Below, piece by piece: positions 35,404 to 47,302 of a stretch of DNA of 64,000 nt. Within the stretch, counting starts at the first letter, position 1; each line of letters opens with the position of its first letter. The stretch is from NCBI GenBank assembly GCA_948567375.1, contig OX419757.1:16816974-16880973 (forward strand). Reading direction: 5' to 3'. Position numbers and translations under genes: made by a program. The notes below the pieces were generated by a model. It worked only from the letters and a program-made list of their open reading frames with translations. It was not told where the DNA came from and did not search any database. The DNA is from Lunularia cruciata. Lineage: Eukaryota > Streptophyta > Marchantiopsida > Lunulariales > Lunulariaceae.

Positions 35404-36330
35404 GTGAAGGAGGAGATTGACTCTAAGTTGGAGTTTGACACAAGAGTTGATTTAGTTGAGAGTGCACATGATGTATACGCACCATTGTTATGGAACATGG
35501 ATGAGATTTATGGGGCCTCCAAGTGTTACTCTGGTATAGTGGGTACTACTGAGATGGATGACTTCATCCAGAAGTTCAGTAGTTGGTGTGCTTTGTAGTA
35601 GAGGCAAAACCCGACATTGTACACACCCTTCATGACATAGAAGAGGTTGTTTCAGCACTTGAAGTGTCCATCAATGGGATACTATCATGAGTTCATGAGA
35701 GCTCACTTGGAAGAGATTGAGTTATGGAGATAATATTGCTCTCCAAATTATGTCTCCATCACTTCAAGCTCAATTTCTAGGAGTAGGTTGGTAGTACCTA
35801 CAAGTTCTAGCTCCAATAGCATTGGTGGATCTCTCGGAGATGGTGTTACTATAAGTGGAGGTACTACTAAAAGAGGAGGTGAAGTATTGGGGTTTTAACC
35901 TGATGGTGGAGCCTTTTAGTATTTGAGGTAGAACTATTAAGGAGTGCAGATTGACAAGTTGAGGAACTTGTAAGAGTTCCAACAGAAGGCTAGAGAGAGC
36001 ATACACTCGTATGAGATGACTAATCAGTTTTACTCAAGGAGTTATTGAGGCCCAGGAAGTCCAATTTGGTATGGGATTTTGGATAAAAAGTTACAATGTA
36101 GAGTATGTGATGCTACATTATTATAGGCTATGTCACCTACTTTGGTAGTAGTCTTTGGTTTGGTTGAGTGTGTTGAGCTCAACATGATGGAGGAGAGAAG
36201 ATGACATTTGGATTTGGTATAGAGGTCTCATCCACACTTGTTACTTTTTCCAGAGTGTAATAGAGTGTTCCACACCTTGTTGGCTTTTGAGAGTAGAGTG
36301 GACAACCCAGATTCTATGGAGATTGTGGAG
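35404..36330 (+). pseudogene. gag: C1 gag
   Basis: Starts near MKEEIDSKLEFDTRVDLVES, matching the C2 gag start. Later segments (YYHEFMRAHLEEIELW, FNGLVECVELNMMEE equivalents) follow in order, then two knuckles near 36400-36540. Heavily decayed. Confidence 0.7.
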
Positions 36331-38109
36331 GTGCCTAGTGTAGCTAGACCCTTACCTTCCTTTTTAGGTCAACAACAGCCAAGGAATGGTGGTGTTGCTT
36401 GCTAGACTTGTGGTGGACCTCACCACAAGAGAGATTGCACTAAAGGTAGCAAACATGATATCTCTAATGCATCACAATTAGCACAAAGACAATGTGACCT
36501 TTGCCACAGATTTGACCAGACTAGTGATCAATGCTTTGACCTACACCCAAAATTACAGAGTTGTAGGGCTGCTACGGCAAGTAGTAGAGGAGCTCTAGGT
36601 CATGGAGGACAAGGTGGTAGGGGTGCAATACTTGCTCTTACTTCTAATATAGCTACGGCTACTTGGATTGAGCAATTGGAGCAAAGATTGGCCAACATGG
36701 CCATTGCTTAGAGGACATCAGATTTTTGTGTTGAAGGTTCTACCTCTGGTAGAGATATTGGTGATAGAGACATCTTGGACTTCATATGGGGAGCAACACA
36801 AGTAGATGTCTATGTCGTAGTGACTAGGAGTGCAATATGTGCTCTAGAGCCTAGAGGAGCATCAATGGAGTTGGACTCGCAAAGAAGAGAGGTTGGTAGA
36901 CAAGTCAAACTTCCCCAATCTTTTACACTCTTTGAAGCACTATAGACAACATCCATGGCTCCTAAATGTCCTAGTAAAGGTGTGGTAGATGGTGATGGGG
37001 TGGTAGGTAGTGATGGGATGCAAGATAGACTACTTGCTAGTCAGGCACTTGCTACTATACAAATTGAATCTAGCTTGATGTTGGGGGTGGCTCAATTGAT
37101 TATGCGCTTTCCTTTGTTCTCAACCAATGACATGTTTACTTGGGCAGTTGACCCACCTCTACTATTCCGATTGGCTGCCACACTTTGTGAGAGTAGGGAT
37201 GATGTGGTTCCCATTACTAGAGCAAAGGTGGTTGATAGTGGAGCTTACTTGGTTGAGGAGCATGAGATTTGCTCAGTGACCAATGGGTTATGGTAGGCAA
37301 TAGTAGCTATATTGGAGGAGTTATCAACTAGACTTACTTTTGAGAGAGTGTGGTTCACACCTAGGGTTGTCTTGTTGGATAACCAAGGTTTTTTTGTTTG
37401 GTGAGACCTTCAAGGAAGGTCTATATACCATAGATTGTCTTATTAGACTTTGGTACATAGCCCCTTATGTGGGGAATGTTATAGTTATTGGTCTAAAGCT
37501 TTGGAAGACCAATGTGAAGAGGTGTCCATTTCAGATCCAAATATCTTTATGGAGCGGTTCTACATATTACATCACATAAGGAGAGCTTGTTGTCTAGATT
37601 CAGCTTGGTCATCCTATTGATAGCTCTATGGTAAGAGCTCCGGCTATTTGCAACCATAGTTGAGTCATATGATATGCTTGTTGGTGGAGCAATATTATAT
37701 CCCATGGGTTTCAATATTGAATTTTGGGGAGAGACAACTTCCTATAGACCAGGTTGGTAGTTAGGTGAAGGAAAAATATGTCACCTACCAATACACTTTA
37801 GTAATGGCAGCCTTGGCTCACTATAGTCAAGGACCATGGTATCATCAATTTCAACTTTCATGGTTTTGTTACTGGGCCTAGTGACTTATTGGAGTGGAAC
37901 ACCCATGCATAGGATACTTCAATACCAGAGTAGATCACTTGGATTTAAAGTACAAGTGGGATCATTCCATTCACCTTGGATGTTCCATTGTGGAGTTAAG
38001 AAGAGGCATTGTAGGAGCATGTAGATCAATTGGTGCAATAAGCTTGGAGTGGATCCTTTGTACCATAAGGAGATCAATATGAGTATGAGCCACTGGAGTT
38101 GATTACCTT

Positions 38110-39110
38110 GTCACCTTGAATACCACACTCATTGCTTGGTAGTATCCAATAGATCAAATTTTTTGGTGGGATTAGCATTGGACTAGCTCCGATATTACAA
38201 GTAAGTATCTAAGTATAGGGTAATTGTGTGTATAGAGAGATAAGACTACTTGTCAAGTCTCTCTACATCATGTGGTACATTTGGCCTATCGGTATCTTGA
38301 GTTATTATCTATGTCAACAATCAAGGGTTACCAAAAGCTACTACCAGTAGATATTTCCTTGTTGGGAGGAAAAGATTTAGAGAGATATGGTCCTATTCAT
38401 TTCGTGACTTTTGGATGGTCATGTTAGGGATATACACATACTAGCTAAGGTCAAGGTCTTCAAGATCCCCATTCTAGTGTGTTTTGGGAGATGTTACGTA
38501 TTCTATGACATCTCCAGGTTCATCAATTTGTTTCTCCAACTTACATTTTGGAGAATGTCCCTTTGATGGGTGATTCTCATACATGGGTGGTGGAAATACA
38601 CATCAATCCATCCTTAGATGGAACCTTCCATGTTGTTAGATGCAGCTAGAGTGAGATCATAGGCTCATCATCTACATCTTTGGTGGATGAACCTCTTACC
38701 CAAAGAGGTTTGACAATGTGCTTATGATGGGATTCAACAACTAGACCACCTTATTGTTGATGACATTTTGGATGTTGGTTGTCAGTCTCAGATGGTGGTA
38801 ATGGTTGATAGGTCACCTATGGCAATAGTGAACCTAATTGATAGCCTTGAGTTGCTTTTCCCACACTTATGAGTTTCCTAAGCTCTCATGCTTTTTGAGA
38901 AGAAGACTTGTTTGGGATTCACAATTATAGTAGTTGGTGGAGCCTAATGCTAATGAAAGGAAGCAAGCAATGGGTTTTTCCATTGGTATTACTACTATTA
39001 TAGTAGTGTTAAAGGCATCTAAGCATCAAGCTATGGACCCAAATTGTTTGACCCGGATTATGAGCCTTGGCTTGGCAGAGCAATGTAGGATGTGTTTGAT
39101 AGGAATCACC
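38110..39110 (+). pseudogene. C1 DNMT3-like cytosine-C5 methyltransferase domain
   Basis: Third copy of the methyltransferase. A motif I equivalent (FGGIS) is at about 38163-38177, the motif IV area (F-G-W) at about 38408-38422, ENV of motif VI at 38551-38559, the R-W-W-type motif VIII region near 38655-38690, and the C-terminal VEPNANERKQAMGF segment near 38935. C2 inserted just downstream, before RT. Fossil with many breaks. Confidence 0.7.
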
Positions 39111-39282
39111 ACTTGGACACTTATGACCTCCGTGCCTATTGAGACAATTTAGGCACATGCTAGGGATGATGGACCAAGTGTGCAAGGTATTCTTAGGACA
39201 CAACCAATGGCTACTAGTAAGAGAGGTCTACATGAAGTGAGCATGGTCTACTTGGATTACATCCTTGGTCTACTTGGGATGC

Positions 39283-39944
39283 TGTCGTGCGTATATACAT
39301 CGCTACACAACATACATCGCTGTCAACATCATACACTATAGAAGCACAACTCACACATAAGTCATACATAGACTCTAAAGTGCCACAATAATCAGATTGC
39401 TTAACATTCTCCACTCAACTCAACTCAGATCAGTACTTGATCTGTCACTCTATAAACTGCCAACAACTGGGCACAGATTACAGTCAAGCCACACCCACTC
39501 AAGCATAGAGAATTCAGATGACGCTCGCCGGCCTCTGTCCACCATAGCCAGGAACTCGAAGGCACAACATCAGAGAAGTGAGCTCTCTGGAGCTCACTTC
39601 AAAACTATACCCCCTGGACTCGAGCTAGCATTGAAACCCTAACGGTCCCGCTGACGGCACACTCGACGGTGCAAATGGTGCAAAGTGACGGTGGGCCCCA
39701 CCGTGAAGTCAGTACCCCGAACACCAAATCTGACTGTCAGAAAGTAGTCCTTGAGAAACTGCTAGAATAACTCTAACTACTATCACTGGAACTCCAATGT
39801 CCAAGCAGCTAGATGCGGAACTACAAATGGCATGACAACTGTCGTGCGTATATACATCACTACACAACATACATCACTGTCAACATCATACACTATAGAA
39901 GCACAACTCACACATAAGTCATACATAGACTCTAAAGTGCCACA
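39283..39944 (-). repeat. C2 3' terminal B-A-B block
   Basis: On the plus strand: outer B 39283-39387, A 39388-39837, spacer AC, inner B 39840-39944. The two B copies (105 bp) differ at about two positions. At the inner B/A joint GCATGACA-AC-TGTCGTGC is an 18-bp near-palindrome that looks like a joint of two element ends. Next to the inner B is a C-run (39945-39958; G-run on the coding strand), the likely polypurine tract. Confidence 0.85.
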
Positions 39945-40110
39945 ATCGCCCCCCTAGCTGGCGGTTAGGTCCCTCTAACTCCAGATAGCCATCTACTCTA
40001 AGTATATGGTATACCCTCTAATGGGCAAAGATCAGGAGGCCGGGTGCTATGGAGCCCCATCGTTAGTTGCCTGTCTGCAATCTATACCATATAAAGAATG
40101 AACTAGCTAT

Positions 40111-40655
40111 AGGTCAAGTACATCTAGGACATAACCACTGTCCTTAAGGAACCACCATGAGGGGAGGAGTCATACATGCCATATGCCATCCTCTCGAACA
40201 ACTATCACACACTAACATAGTAGCAGCTCCACCAGAAGAGCCACATAACATACACCTCAAGCCTGCACGTACAAGTGCCAAGCTTGGGTCCATAGTACCA
40301 TCAATGTTTGGGAGGTGGCATGGCGCACAATTGCACACATGATCCTTCCAAACAACACCATCACGTCCTTCTAACACAAGGACTCCAGATGGCAAAACCT
40401 CACGCACTCTCAAGATAGTGCGGCCTGTAGAAACATCAAGTGTCATCGGTGCTGTCTGCTGTAGTATACATAGTCGCCTGGATGAAATCGACGGATCGAG
40501 GGTCTATAACCTCCTCCTTGAATGGTAGCATAGCGTAAAGTATCTCTATGCTGAGCAATCGCCAAGTTCTCAAAGGCCATTGGCATCACTCTCCAAAAGA
40601 TCTCTGCCCGCTGAGAACATGCGCTCATCCATACATCGGGGTCATCCAAGTCCAA
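40111..40655 (-). pseudogene. C2 integrase C-terminal module with PHD finger
   Basis: 40655-40443 carries the linker helix (MAFENLAIAQHRDTLRYA) and a RFHPGDYVYYSRQHR strand. 40446-40144 continues with ILRVREVLPSGVLVLEG (SH3-like strand) and then a PHD finger at 40117-40254: C-x2-C (CMLC), C-x2-C (CDSC), H-x2-C (HMAC), TPPL and a final W-x-C-x2-C. PHD fingers bind histone H3 tails. Here it takes the place where chromoviruses have a chromodomain, so a targeting role is likely. Broken, about one or two breaks. Confidence 0.8.
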
Positions 40656-40700
40656 AACTACAGTAGCATCTCGACGAATGGCTGCAGGTAAATCTGGATC

Positions 40701-41877
40701 TCATCCATAGAGTAGAAAGTATGGAGAGAAGGATGCTAAGGAGGCTTGCCGGCTGAACCGATAGCCCATGGCCAACCAAGGTAACTGGAGATCCCAATCT
40801 CCCAAGTGGCCTCTCTGCAAACCATACTTTCGCAATCCTTTCTTCACCGTCTGAACCACTCTCTCTGCTAAGCCATCTGCCTCAGGGTGATCTCGGGATG
40901 TAGTATGATGATCAATCAAAGCCTTGTCACACAAGACCTGAAACTCCCCCAAGAACTCTGTACCTTGATCAGTCAAAACCTCAGCTGGTGCACCAAAATG
41001 ACTAAGAACTTGATCCAGGAATGAGTAAGATGTCCCTTCACTAGACTTGTCAGGAAGTGCCACCAACTCAATCCACTTGGAGAAGTGCTCCACCATCACC
41101 AAAACATACCGATGATGTCTCACAGTCAGCGGTAAAGGTCCGGTGAAGTCTAAACTCCAATGGTAACCCAATCCCATGATAGGTAATGGGTGTAATTGTG
41201 GCATAGGAGCATTGAATGATGCTCTAACTCGGTTACAAACCACACATCTGGCAACAAACTGCTATACCTTGGTCTGCATACCACGCCACCAATAATGACT
41301 CTAGAGTAAAAATATATGTACGCTTTACTCCAAAATGTCCCAGCTCCTCATGAGCATGACGGACCAATTGTGGTCTCTGTGATGGAAGTGGTACTACTCG
41401 CACTCTACCATCCTCCCATACACACAAAAGGTGTCTACCGTCCAATCTGAACCATCTAGCTCGCTGAAGAACACGGTCTCTCTCCTTGGCCCCAACCGTG
41501 CCACCCACAACACCAGTGCAAAGATAGTCCATCACTAAGACATCATCATGAATGTCTCGCTGAACTGTACTAATATCTTCACTCTCTAGATCTATGACCT
41601 CAATAACTCCTCTTGTATGCGCTGAGAGAGATACCACCAAAGTCTCTGCAAATATACACAGAAAGGCCGATGCATGCCAACCTGGCACCATCTCCTCATC
41701 TGTCTCACCATGCCAACGTGCTCCGGTCTGATCCTGCTGGCTGGGACATGGGTTTCTACTCAACCCATCTGCATCACGGTTCACCACTCCAGGTCTGTGA
41801 ACAACCGTGAAATCATACTCCTGTAAAATCAGAGCCCATTGTGTAAGCTTCCCTGAAAGCTTGTCAGACTCCATCAA
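40701..41877 (-). pseudogene. C2 RNase H end and integrase
   Basis: 41877-41233: RNase H end (VHRPGVVNRDADGLSRNP), a linker, then the integrase zinc region (LVRHAHEELGHFGVKRT with H-x-n-H; CQMC). 41243-40701: catalytic core with Asp in YHWSLDFTGPL, Asp in VLTDQGTEFLG and Glu in EADGLAERVVQT. This is a DDE integrase, which fits the observed target duplication. It continues into the C-terminal module at 40655-40443. Confidence 0.85.
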
Positions 41878-41934
41878 CCACTTCAGCGGCTGATGATCAG
41901 TGATGAGAGTGAAGGGGTTACCAAATAGGTAACA

Positions 41935-43215
41935 TCAGAAATGTGCTACTGCCCAAACTGCTGCCAAGCACTCTCCCTCATATGAACTATACTTCACCTC
42001 CGCTGAATTGTTGGAGCGATTAGCATAGGCCACCACAAACTCCTTCTCCTCATCATGATGCTGGGTGAGCACCGCTCCAAGCCCCAACATACTCCAATCA
42101 ATGTGAACCTGAAATTGTTGTCCCTTGATTGGTCTCCTCAAAATAGGAGCAGATGTCAACCTCTCCTTGAGCTCTACAAAAGCTCTCTCCTGCTCATCTC
42201 CCCAACACCACTCCTGTGTAAGATTGGTCAGCTTTGTCAAGGCCTTGGCAATGGCACTAAATCCTCTAACATAGCGGCGATAGAAGTTTGCCAACCAAGG
42301 AATGCTTGCACTCTGCTCACATCCGTAGGCCGAGGAATACGTGCAATAGCCTCCACCTTGGTCTGCTGAACACCAAGTCCTCCGGGGTAGATAGTGTGAC
42401 CCAAATACTCAACCTGCTTGTGGAAGAACTTACACTTCCCAAGATGTAGTTTGAGTCCATGAGATCTCAACCTCTCAAACACCTCCAACAACTGTCTCTC
42501 ATGCTCCTCCACAATAGTGCTATAAACCAAAATGTCATCAATATAGCACCGAGCAAAATCCAATCCAGCTAGGATCCTATCCATAACCCCTCTGGAACTC
42601 AACAGGAGCGTTCTTCAACCCAAATGGTAAGAACCTCCACTGATATAACACATCCTTGCCGTGAGGATCAATAGCCCAAAATGCTGTCTTGGACTTATCC
42701 TCCTCCCTGATCGGCAACTGATGATATCCCGCTCAAAGATCCAAAGTACTGAAGACCTTTGCATGCCCAATTGCATCAAAAATCTCCTCCGGTGTAGGCA
42801 TGGCATACCGATCAGCCCTGGTCTGTCGGTTGATAGGACGGTAATCTCCACACATCCGCCTATCTGTATAGTTGCCATGCATATCCTTCTTGGCTGGCAT
42901 CACTGTTGCTGATGCATACTCTCCATGTGAAATCTCCACCAAACCAGCCTCAAAAAGGTCACTACTCCGGCTCTGAATCAATGTCCTCTGCATATCACTA
43001 TATCAATAAGGATGTCGGAAAACTGGTGTGTCGCTAGTCAGCTCAATCCGTATTCCATGTCCTTTCAGAGCACCCAAATCCTTCATACTGAAGGCAAAAC
43101 AACTCGTGTGACTCCTCAAGAACCTCCAAACCCTCCGTCTTTCCTCTCTAGTAAGCTTGGGTCCAAGATCTGGCTCCCAAGTATCCTCTGTAACTGTAGT
43201 AGGAGTGGAAGACAT
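41935..43215 (-). pseudogene. pol: C2 reverse transcriptase and RNase H start
   Basis: N-terminal segment TRLEERRRVWRFL-like at 43215-43003, RT fingers (LVEISHGEYASATVMPAKKD, MCGDYRPINRQTRADRYAMP), active-site box RCYIDDILVYST near 42550, thumb/connection (KLHLGKCKFFHKQVEYLGHT, VQAFLGW), then RNase H (FQVHIDWSMLGLGAVLTQHH with the catalytic Asp; YSSYEGECLAAVWAV with Glu). The Y-I-D-D box fits Ty3/gypsy. Several breaks. Confidence 0.85.
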
Positions 43216-43559
43216 ACTGATTGGCTGCTACACTAGGCCCTTGGGAGCAATAGTGTCATGCTCCCGACCACTAGAGGTCCCAACCTCTGTGTGAAAAACT
43301 CCCTCCACTATGGCTGCAAGCTCCACACGTCCTCTGGCTGCATCCCATGTGGACCAAGGGTGTAATCCAGGTAGCCCACGCTCACCTGGATGGACTCCAA
43401 GTAGACCACTCTCCCTAGTAGCTACTGGATGTGTCCCAAGAATACCATGTCCACTCAGTCCATCGCCCCCAGCATGTGCCTAAATTGTCTTGATAGGCAC
43501 AGGGCTCACAAGTGTCCAAGTGGTGATGCCTATCAAGCGCATCCTATGCTGCTCTGCCA

Positions 43560-44552
43560 AACCAAGGCTCACAATCCAAGTCAAATAGTTCAGGTCCATA
43601 GCTTGACCTAACACCTAACGCCTGGATGCCTCTGACACTACTGGAACAGTGGTAATACCGGTGCAAAAACCCATCGCCCGCTCTCTCTCATCAGCATTGG
43701 GCTCCACCAATTGCTGTAACTGTGAGTCCCAAACAAGCCCAAGGCCTCCCTCTCAAAAAGCATGAGAGCCTGGGAAACTCATGAGTGTGGGAAATGCAGC
43801 TCTAGGCTGTCCAACTAGGTTCACCACTGCCATAGGTGACCTATCAGCCACTACCACTGTCTGAGACTGACGCCCAACATCCAAGATATCATCAACAAGA
43901 ATGTGGTCTAGTCGCTGAATCCCATCATAACTACGTTGTAGAACCTCTTTGGGTAAGAGGTTCGTCCACCAAAGACGAAGACGATGAGCCCGTGATCCCA
44001 CTCTGGCTGCATCTAACAATACAGCAGGTCCCATCCAAGAATGGACCTGATGTGCACTCTAGTGCGAGAATAACCCAACAAAGGAACGTTCTCCAAAAGG
44101 TAAGCTGGAGAAACAGACTGATGAACCTGGAGATGTCGTAATATCCGTAACATCTCCCAAAACACACCAGAACGAGGATCCTGAAGACCCAAACCGCGGC
44201 CCGCACGTGTATGTCCCTAACATGGCCATCCAAAAATCACCAAGTGAATAGGCCCATGTCTCTCTAGGTCATGCGCCCCCAGTAAGGAAATGTCTCTTGG
44301 TAAGGCCTTCTGGGTACCTCTGACTGCTGACATCGGTAATAACTCCGGATACCGATAGGCCAAGTGTGCCACATGATGTAGAGAGACTCGCCTAGCAGTC
44401 TCATCTCTCTCTACATACAAGTACCTCTGTACTCGAATACCCGCCTGTAACACCGCAGCTAGTTCGGTGCTGATCCCACCAAACAACTCCAATAGGCATA
44501 TCCCCTCTATTGGATACTGCCAAGCAATGAGTGTGGTATCCATAGGTGTCAA
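43560..44552 (-). pseudogene. C2 DNMT3-like cytosine-C5 DNA methyltransferase domain
   Basis: A captured methyltransferase of about 330 codons. Motif I LLELFGGIS (about 44465-44495) is the SAM-binding loop. GIRVQRYLYVERDETARRVS follows the DNMT3 pattern after motif I. GPIHLVIFGWPC (about 44217-44252) is motif IV with the catalytic-type Pro-Cys. GVFWEMLRILRHLQ and LLENVPLLG (ENV at 44085-44093) form the helix and motif VI. SRAHRLRLWWTNLLP (about 43950-43995) mirrors the DNMT3 motif VIII AHRARYFWGN. DERERAMGF-type sequence (about 43660-43700) resembles the C-terminal motif IX/X area. Known enzymes of this family transfer a methyl group to cytosine C5. It sits between protease and RT. Broken; a few breaks. 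No target-recognition data can be read from it. Confidence 0.85.
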
Positions 44553-44618
44553 AGCAATCGCCTCTAGAGGCTCATCCTCACACTCATCCCCTGATGGTAC
44601 GAAGGCTCCACTCCAAGC

Positions 44619-45194
44619 CTACTGCACCAACTGATCTGCATGCTGCTGCAATGCCTCCTCTGAACTCCACAATGGAACATCCAAGGTGGATGGAACAATC
44701 CCACTCGTACTCCAAAGCCAAGTGATCTCCTCTAGTACTGGAGTATCCTCTGCATGGGCGTTCCCTTCCAACAAGTCACCAGGCCAAGTAATTGCACCGT
44801 TGAAAGCTAAAACTGATGCTGCCATGGTCCCGGATTGTAGTGAGCCAAGACTGCCACTACTGAAACGTACTGGTAGGCAACATACTCGTCCCTCACCAGA
44901 CTGCCAACCAGGTCTATAAGAGGCTGTCTCCTCCCAATAGTCAATGCTGAAACCCATGGGGTATAACACTGCTCCTCCAACTAGCACATCATATGACTCA
45001 GCTATCGTTGCAATAGCCTGAGCTCTCACTACCGAGCTATCAGTCGGATGACCAGGCTGAACGTGGACAACAAGCTCCCCACGTGTGATGTACTGTGTCA
45101 AACCACCACCTAGAGATGTCTGGATCTGAAATGGACACCTCTCCACATCGGTCTTCCGTAACTCCAGACCAACAACTGCAGCCTCTCCCAACAT
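44619..45194 (-). pseudogene. C2 protease body and linker to methyltransferase
   Basis: A 191-codon frame. SYDVLVGGAVLYPMGFSIDY near residue 70 matches the late strand of gypsy retropepsins (Y-D-V-L-x-G). The C-terminal half (ITWLWSTSGIVPSTLDV, SSEEALQQHADQLVQ) has no known domain and leads to the methyltransferase. Confidence 0.65.
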
Positions 45195-45200
45195 AAGGGG

Positions 45201-46097
45201 CTACGCACCAGAGTCTAACAAGACTCTCTGTGGTGTATAGACCTTCCTTGAAGGTCCCACCAAACAAAAAATCCCCCTCTGGTTATCCAATAGGACAACA
45301 CCAGGTGTAAACCGCGCTCTCTCAAAGGCCGGTCTAGCTGGCAACTCCTCCAGTCTAGCTGCTGCTGCCTGCCATAAACCATTGGTCGCTGAACGGATCC
45401 CATGCTCCTCAACCAAGTCAGCTCTACTACCAACCACCTCTACTCTAGTAGTAGGAACTGCACCATCCCTACTCTCACACAACGTGGCAGCCAACCGGAA
45501 CACTGGGGTTGGGTCAACTCCCAATGTAAACATGTCACTGACTGAAAACAAAGGATGCCGCATAATCAGCTGAGCCGCCCCCAACATCATGCTAGACTCA
45601 GTCTGTGTAGTAGCAGGTGGCTGACTAGCAGGTACTCCATGAGGTACTCCATCACCACCTACCACACCTGCACTGGGACGTCTAGGAACCATGGATGTCG
45701 TCTGTAATGTCTCAGATAGCGTGAAAGATTGGGGAAGTCTGACCTGTCTCCCAACCTCTCCTCTTTGTGGGTCCAACTCCACTGATGCTCCTCTAGGCTC
45801 TAGAGCACGTACTGCACTCCTAGTCACTGCTGCAGATGCATCCACCTGTGCTGCTCCGCACATGAAGTCCAAAGCATCTCTATCACCAACATATGAGGTG
45901 GAAGCCTCAACACCCAAATCTGATCTCCTATGAGCAATAGCCATACTAGCCAATCTCTGCTCCAACTGCTCAATCCGAGTAGCCATAGCTATGTCAGAAG
46001 TAAGGGTAGGTACTGCACCCCTACTAGGTGTAGATCCTCTACCACCACCTCTACCACCTTGTCCTCCATGAATTGGAGCTCCTCTACTACTTGCCAT
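45201..46097 (-). pseudogene. C2 Gag-Pol linker with RGG tract and protease start
   Basis: A 298-codon frame. Residues about 9-20 form a Gly/Arg tract (GGQGGRGGGRG), typical of RNA-binding RGG boxes. A short coiled segment (TRIEQLEQRLASMA) follows, then a long linker, and the frame ends with the retropepsin active-site strand RVLLDSGA. The protease continues in the next frame. Confidence 0.7.
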
Positions 46098-47302
46098 AGC
46101 AGCCCTACCACTCCGTAACTCCGGTGTAGGTCAAAACACCGGTCACTAGTGTGACCAAATCTGTGGCAGTGCTCACACTGCCTCTGTGCTGGCTGTGATG
46201 CACCAGAGGTATCAGGTCCGCTGCCCTGAGTACACTCTCTCCTAAGGTGAGGTCCACCACAAGTCCAACAAGCAACACCACCACTCACTGGCTGCTGCTG
46301 ACCCAAAAATGAGGGTAAGAGTCTAACTCCACTAGGCCCTCCACTTGCTCCATAGGATCTGGGCTGTCCACCCTGTCCTCAAAAACCAACTGGGCGTGGT
46401 GCACTCTGCTGCACTCTAGAAGAAGTCACAGTTGTGGATGGGGTCTCTCTACCAAATCCAGATGTCACCATTCTCTCCTCCACCATATTGAGCTCAATAC
46501 GCTCAGCCAAACCAAAGACTACTGCCAAAGTGGGCGAAGTAGCCTGCAACAACGTAGCATCACAAACTCTACGTTGCAACTCCCTGTCCAGTATCCCATA
46601 CCAAAACTGGACTGCCTGGGCCTCAGTAACTCCCTGAGTGAAACTGATCAGCCGCCTCATGCAAATGTATGCCTCGCGTAGGCTCTCTCTAGCCTTCCGC
46701 TGGAACTCCTGCAAGCTCCTCAGCTTGTCAGTCCGCACTCCTTGGTAGTTCTGCCTCAAACACAAGAAGAACTCCACCATGGGGTTAAACCCCGGTACCA
46801 CACCACCTCTTGCAGCGGTACCTCCACTCGTAGTAGCACTATCTCCAGCTAGTGCACCTCCACTATCTCCACCAACACTACTCAAGCTAGAACTTGTGGG
46901 TACAGCTGATCTACTCCTGGCCACCGAGCCTGAAGTAATGGAGACATAGTGTGGAGACCAATACTGTCTCCATAACTCAATCTCCTCCAAATGAGCTCTC
47001 CTGAACTCATGGTAGTCATCCATCATCAAACCCTCTAGATGTTGAAACAACCCCTTCCATGCCATGAAAGGTGTGAACAAAGTCGGGTTCCACATCTGCT
47101 GCAGATCACACCAACTGTCAAACTCCTGGATGAAGTCATCCAACTTAATGGTACCCACTGGACCAGAGTAATGCCTAGGGCCTTTGGAGGCCCCATAAAT
47201 CTTGTCCATGTCCCACAACAATAGTGCGGACACACCAAGTGCACTCTCAACTGAATCAGCTCCTGTGTCAAACTCCAACTCAGAGTCAATCTCCTCCATC
47301 AC
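45989..47302 (-). pseudogene. gag: C2 gag with two zinc knuckles
   Basis: A 307-codon frame (47302-46379) starts MMEEIDSELEFDTGADSVES and contains the Gag core (DDYHEFRRAHLEEIELWRQY, LREAYICMRRLISF, ERIELNMVEERMV). The next frame (46306-45989) carries two knuckles: CWTCGGPHLRREC (C-x2-C-x3-H-x4-C) and CEHCHRFGHTSDRC (C-x2-C-x4-H-x4-C). The product packages element RNA. Broken; one or two breaks. Confidence 0.8.

Noticed and set aside
39283-39944. The 105-bp B repeats as a small separate TRIM-type element with its own LTRs
   Set aside because: The outer B end carries the C2 target duplication, and C1 has the same B-A-B order, so B is part of family C.
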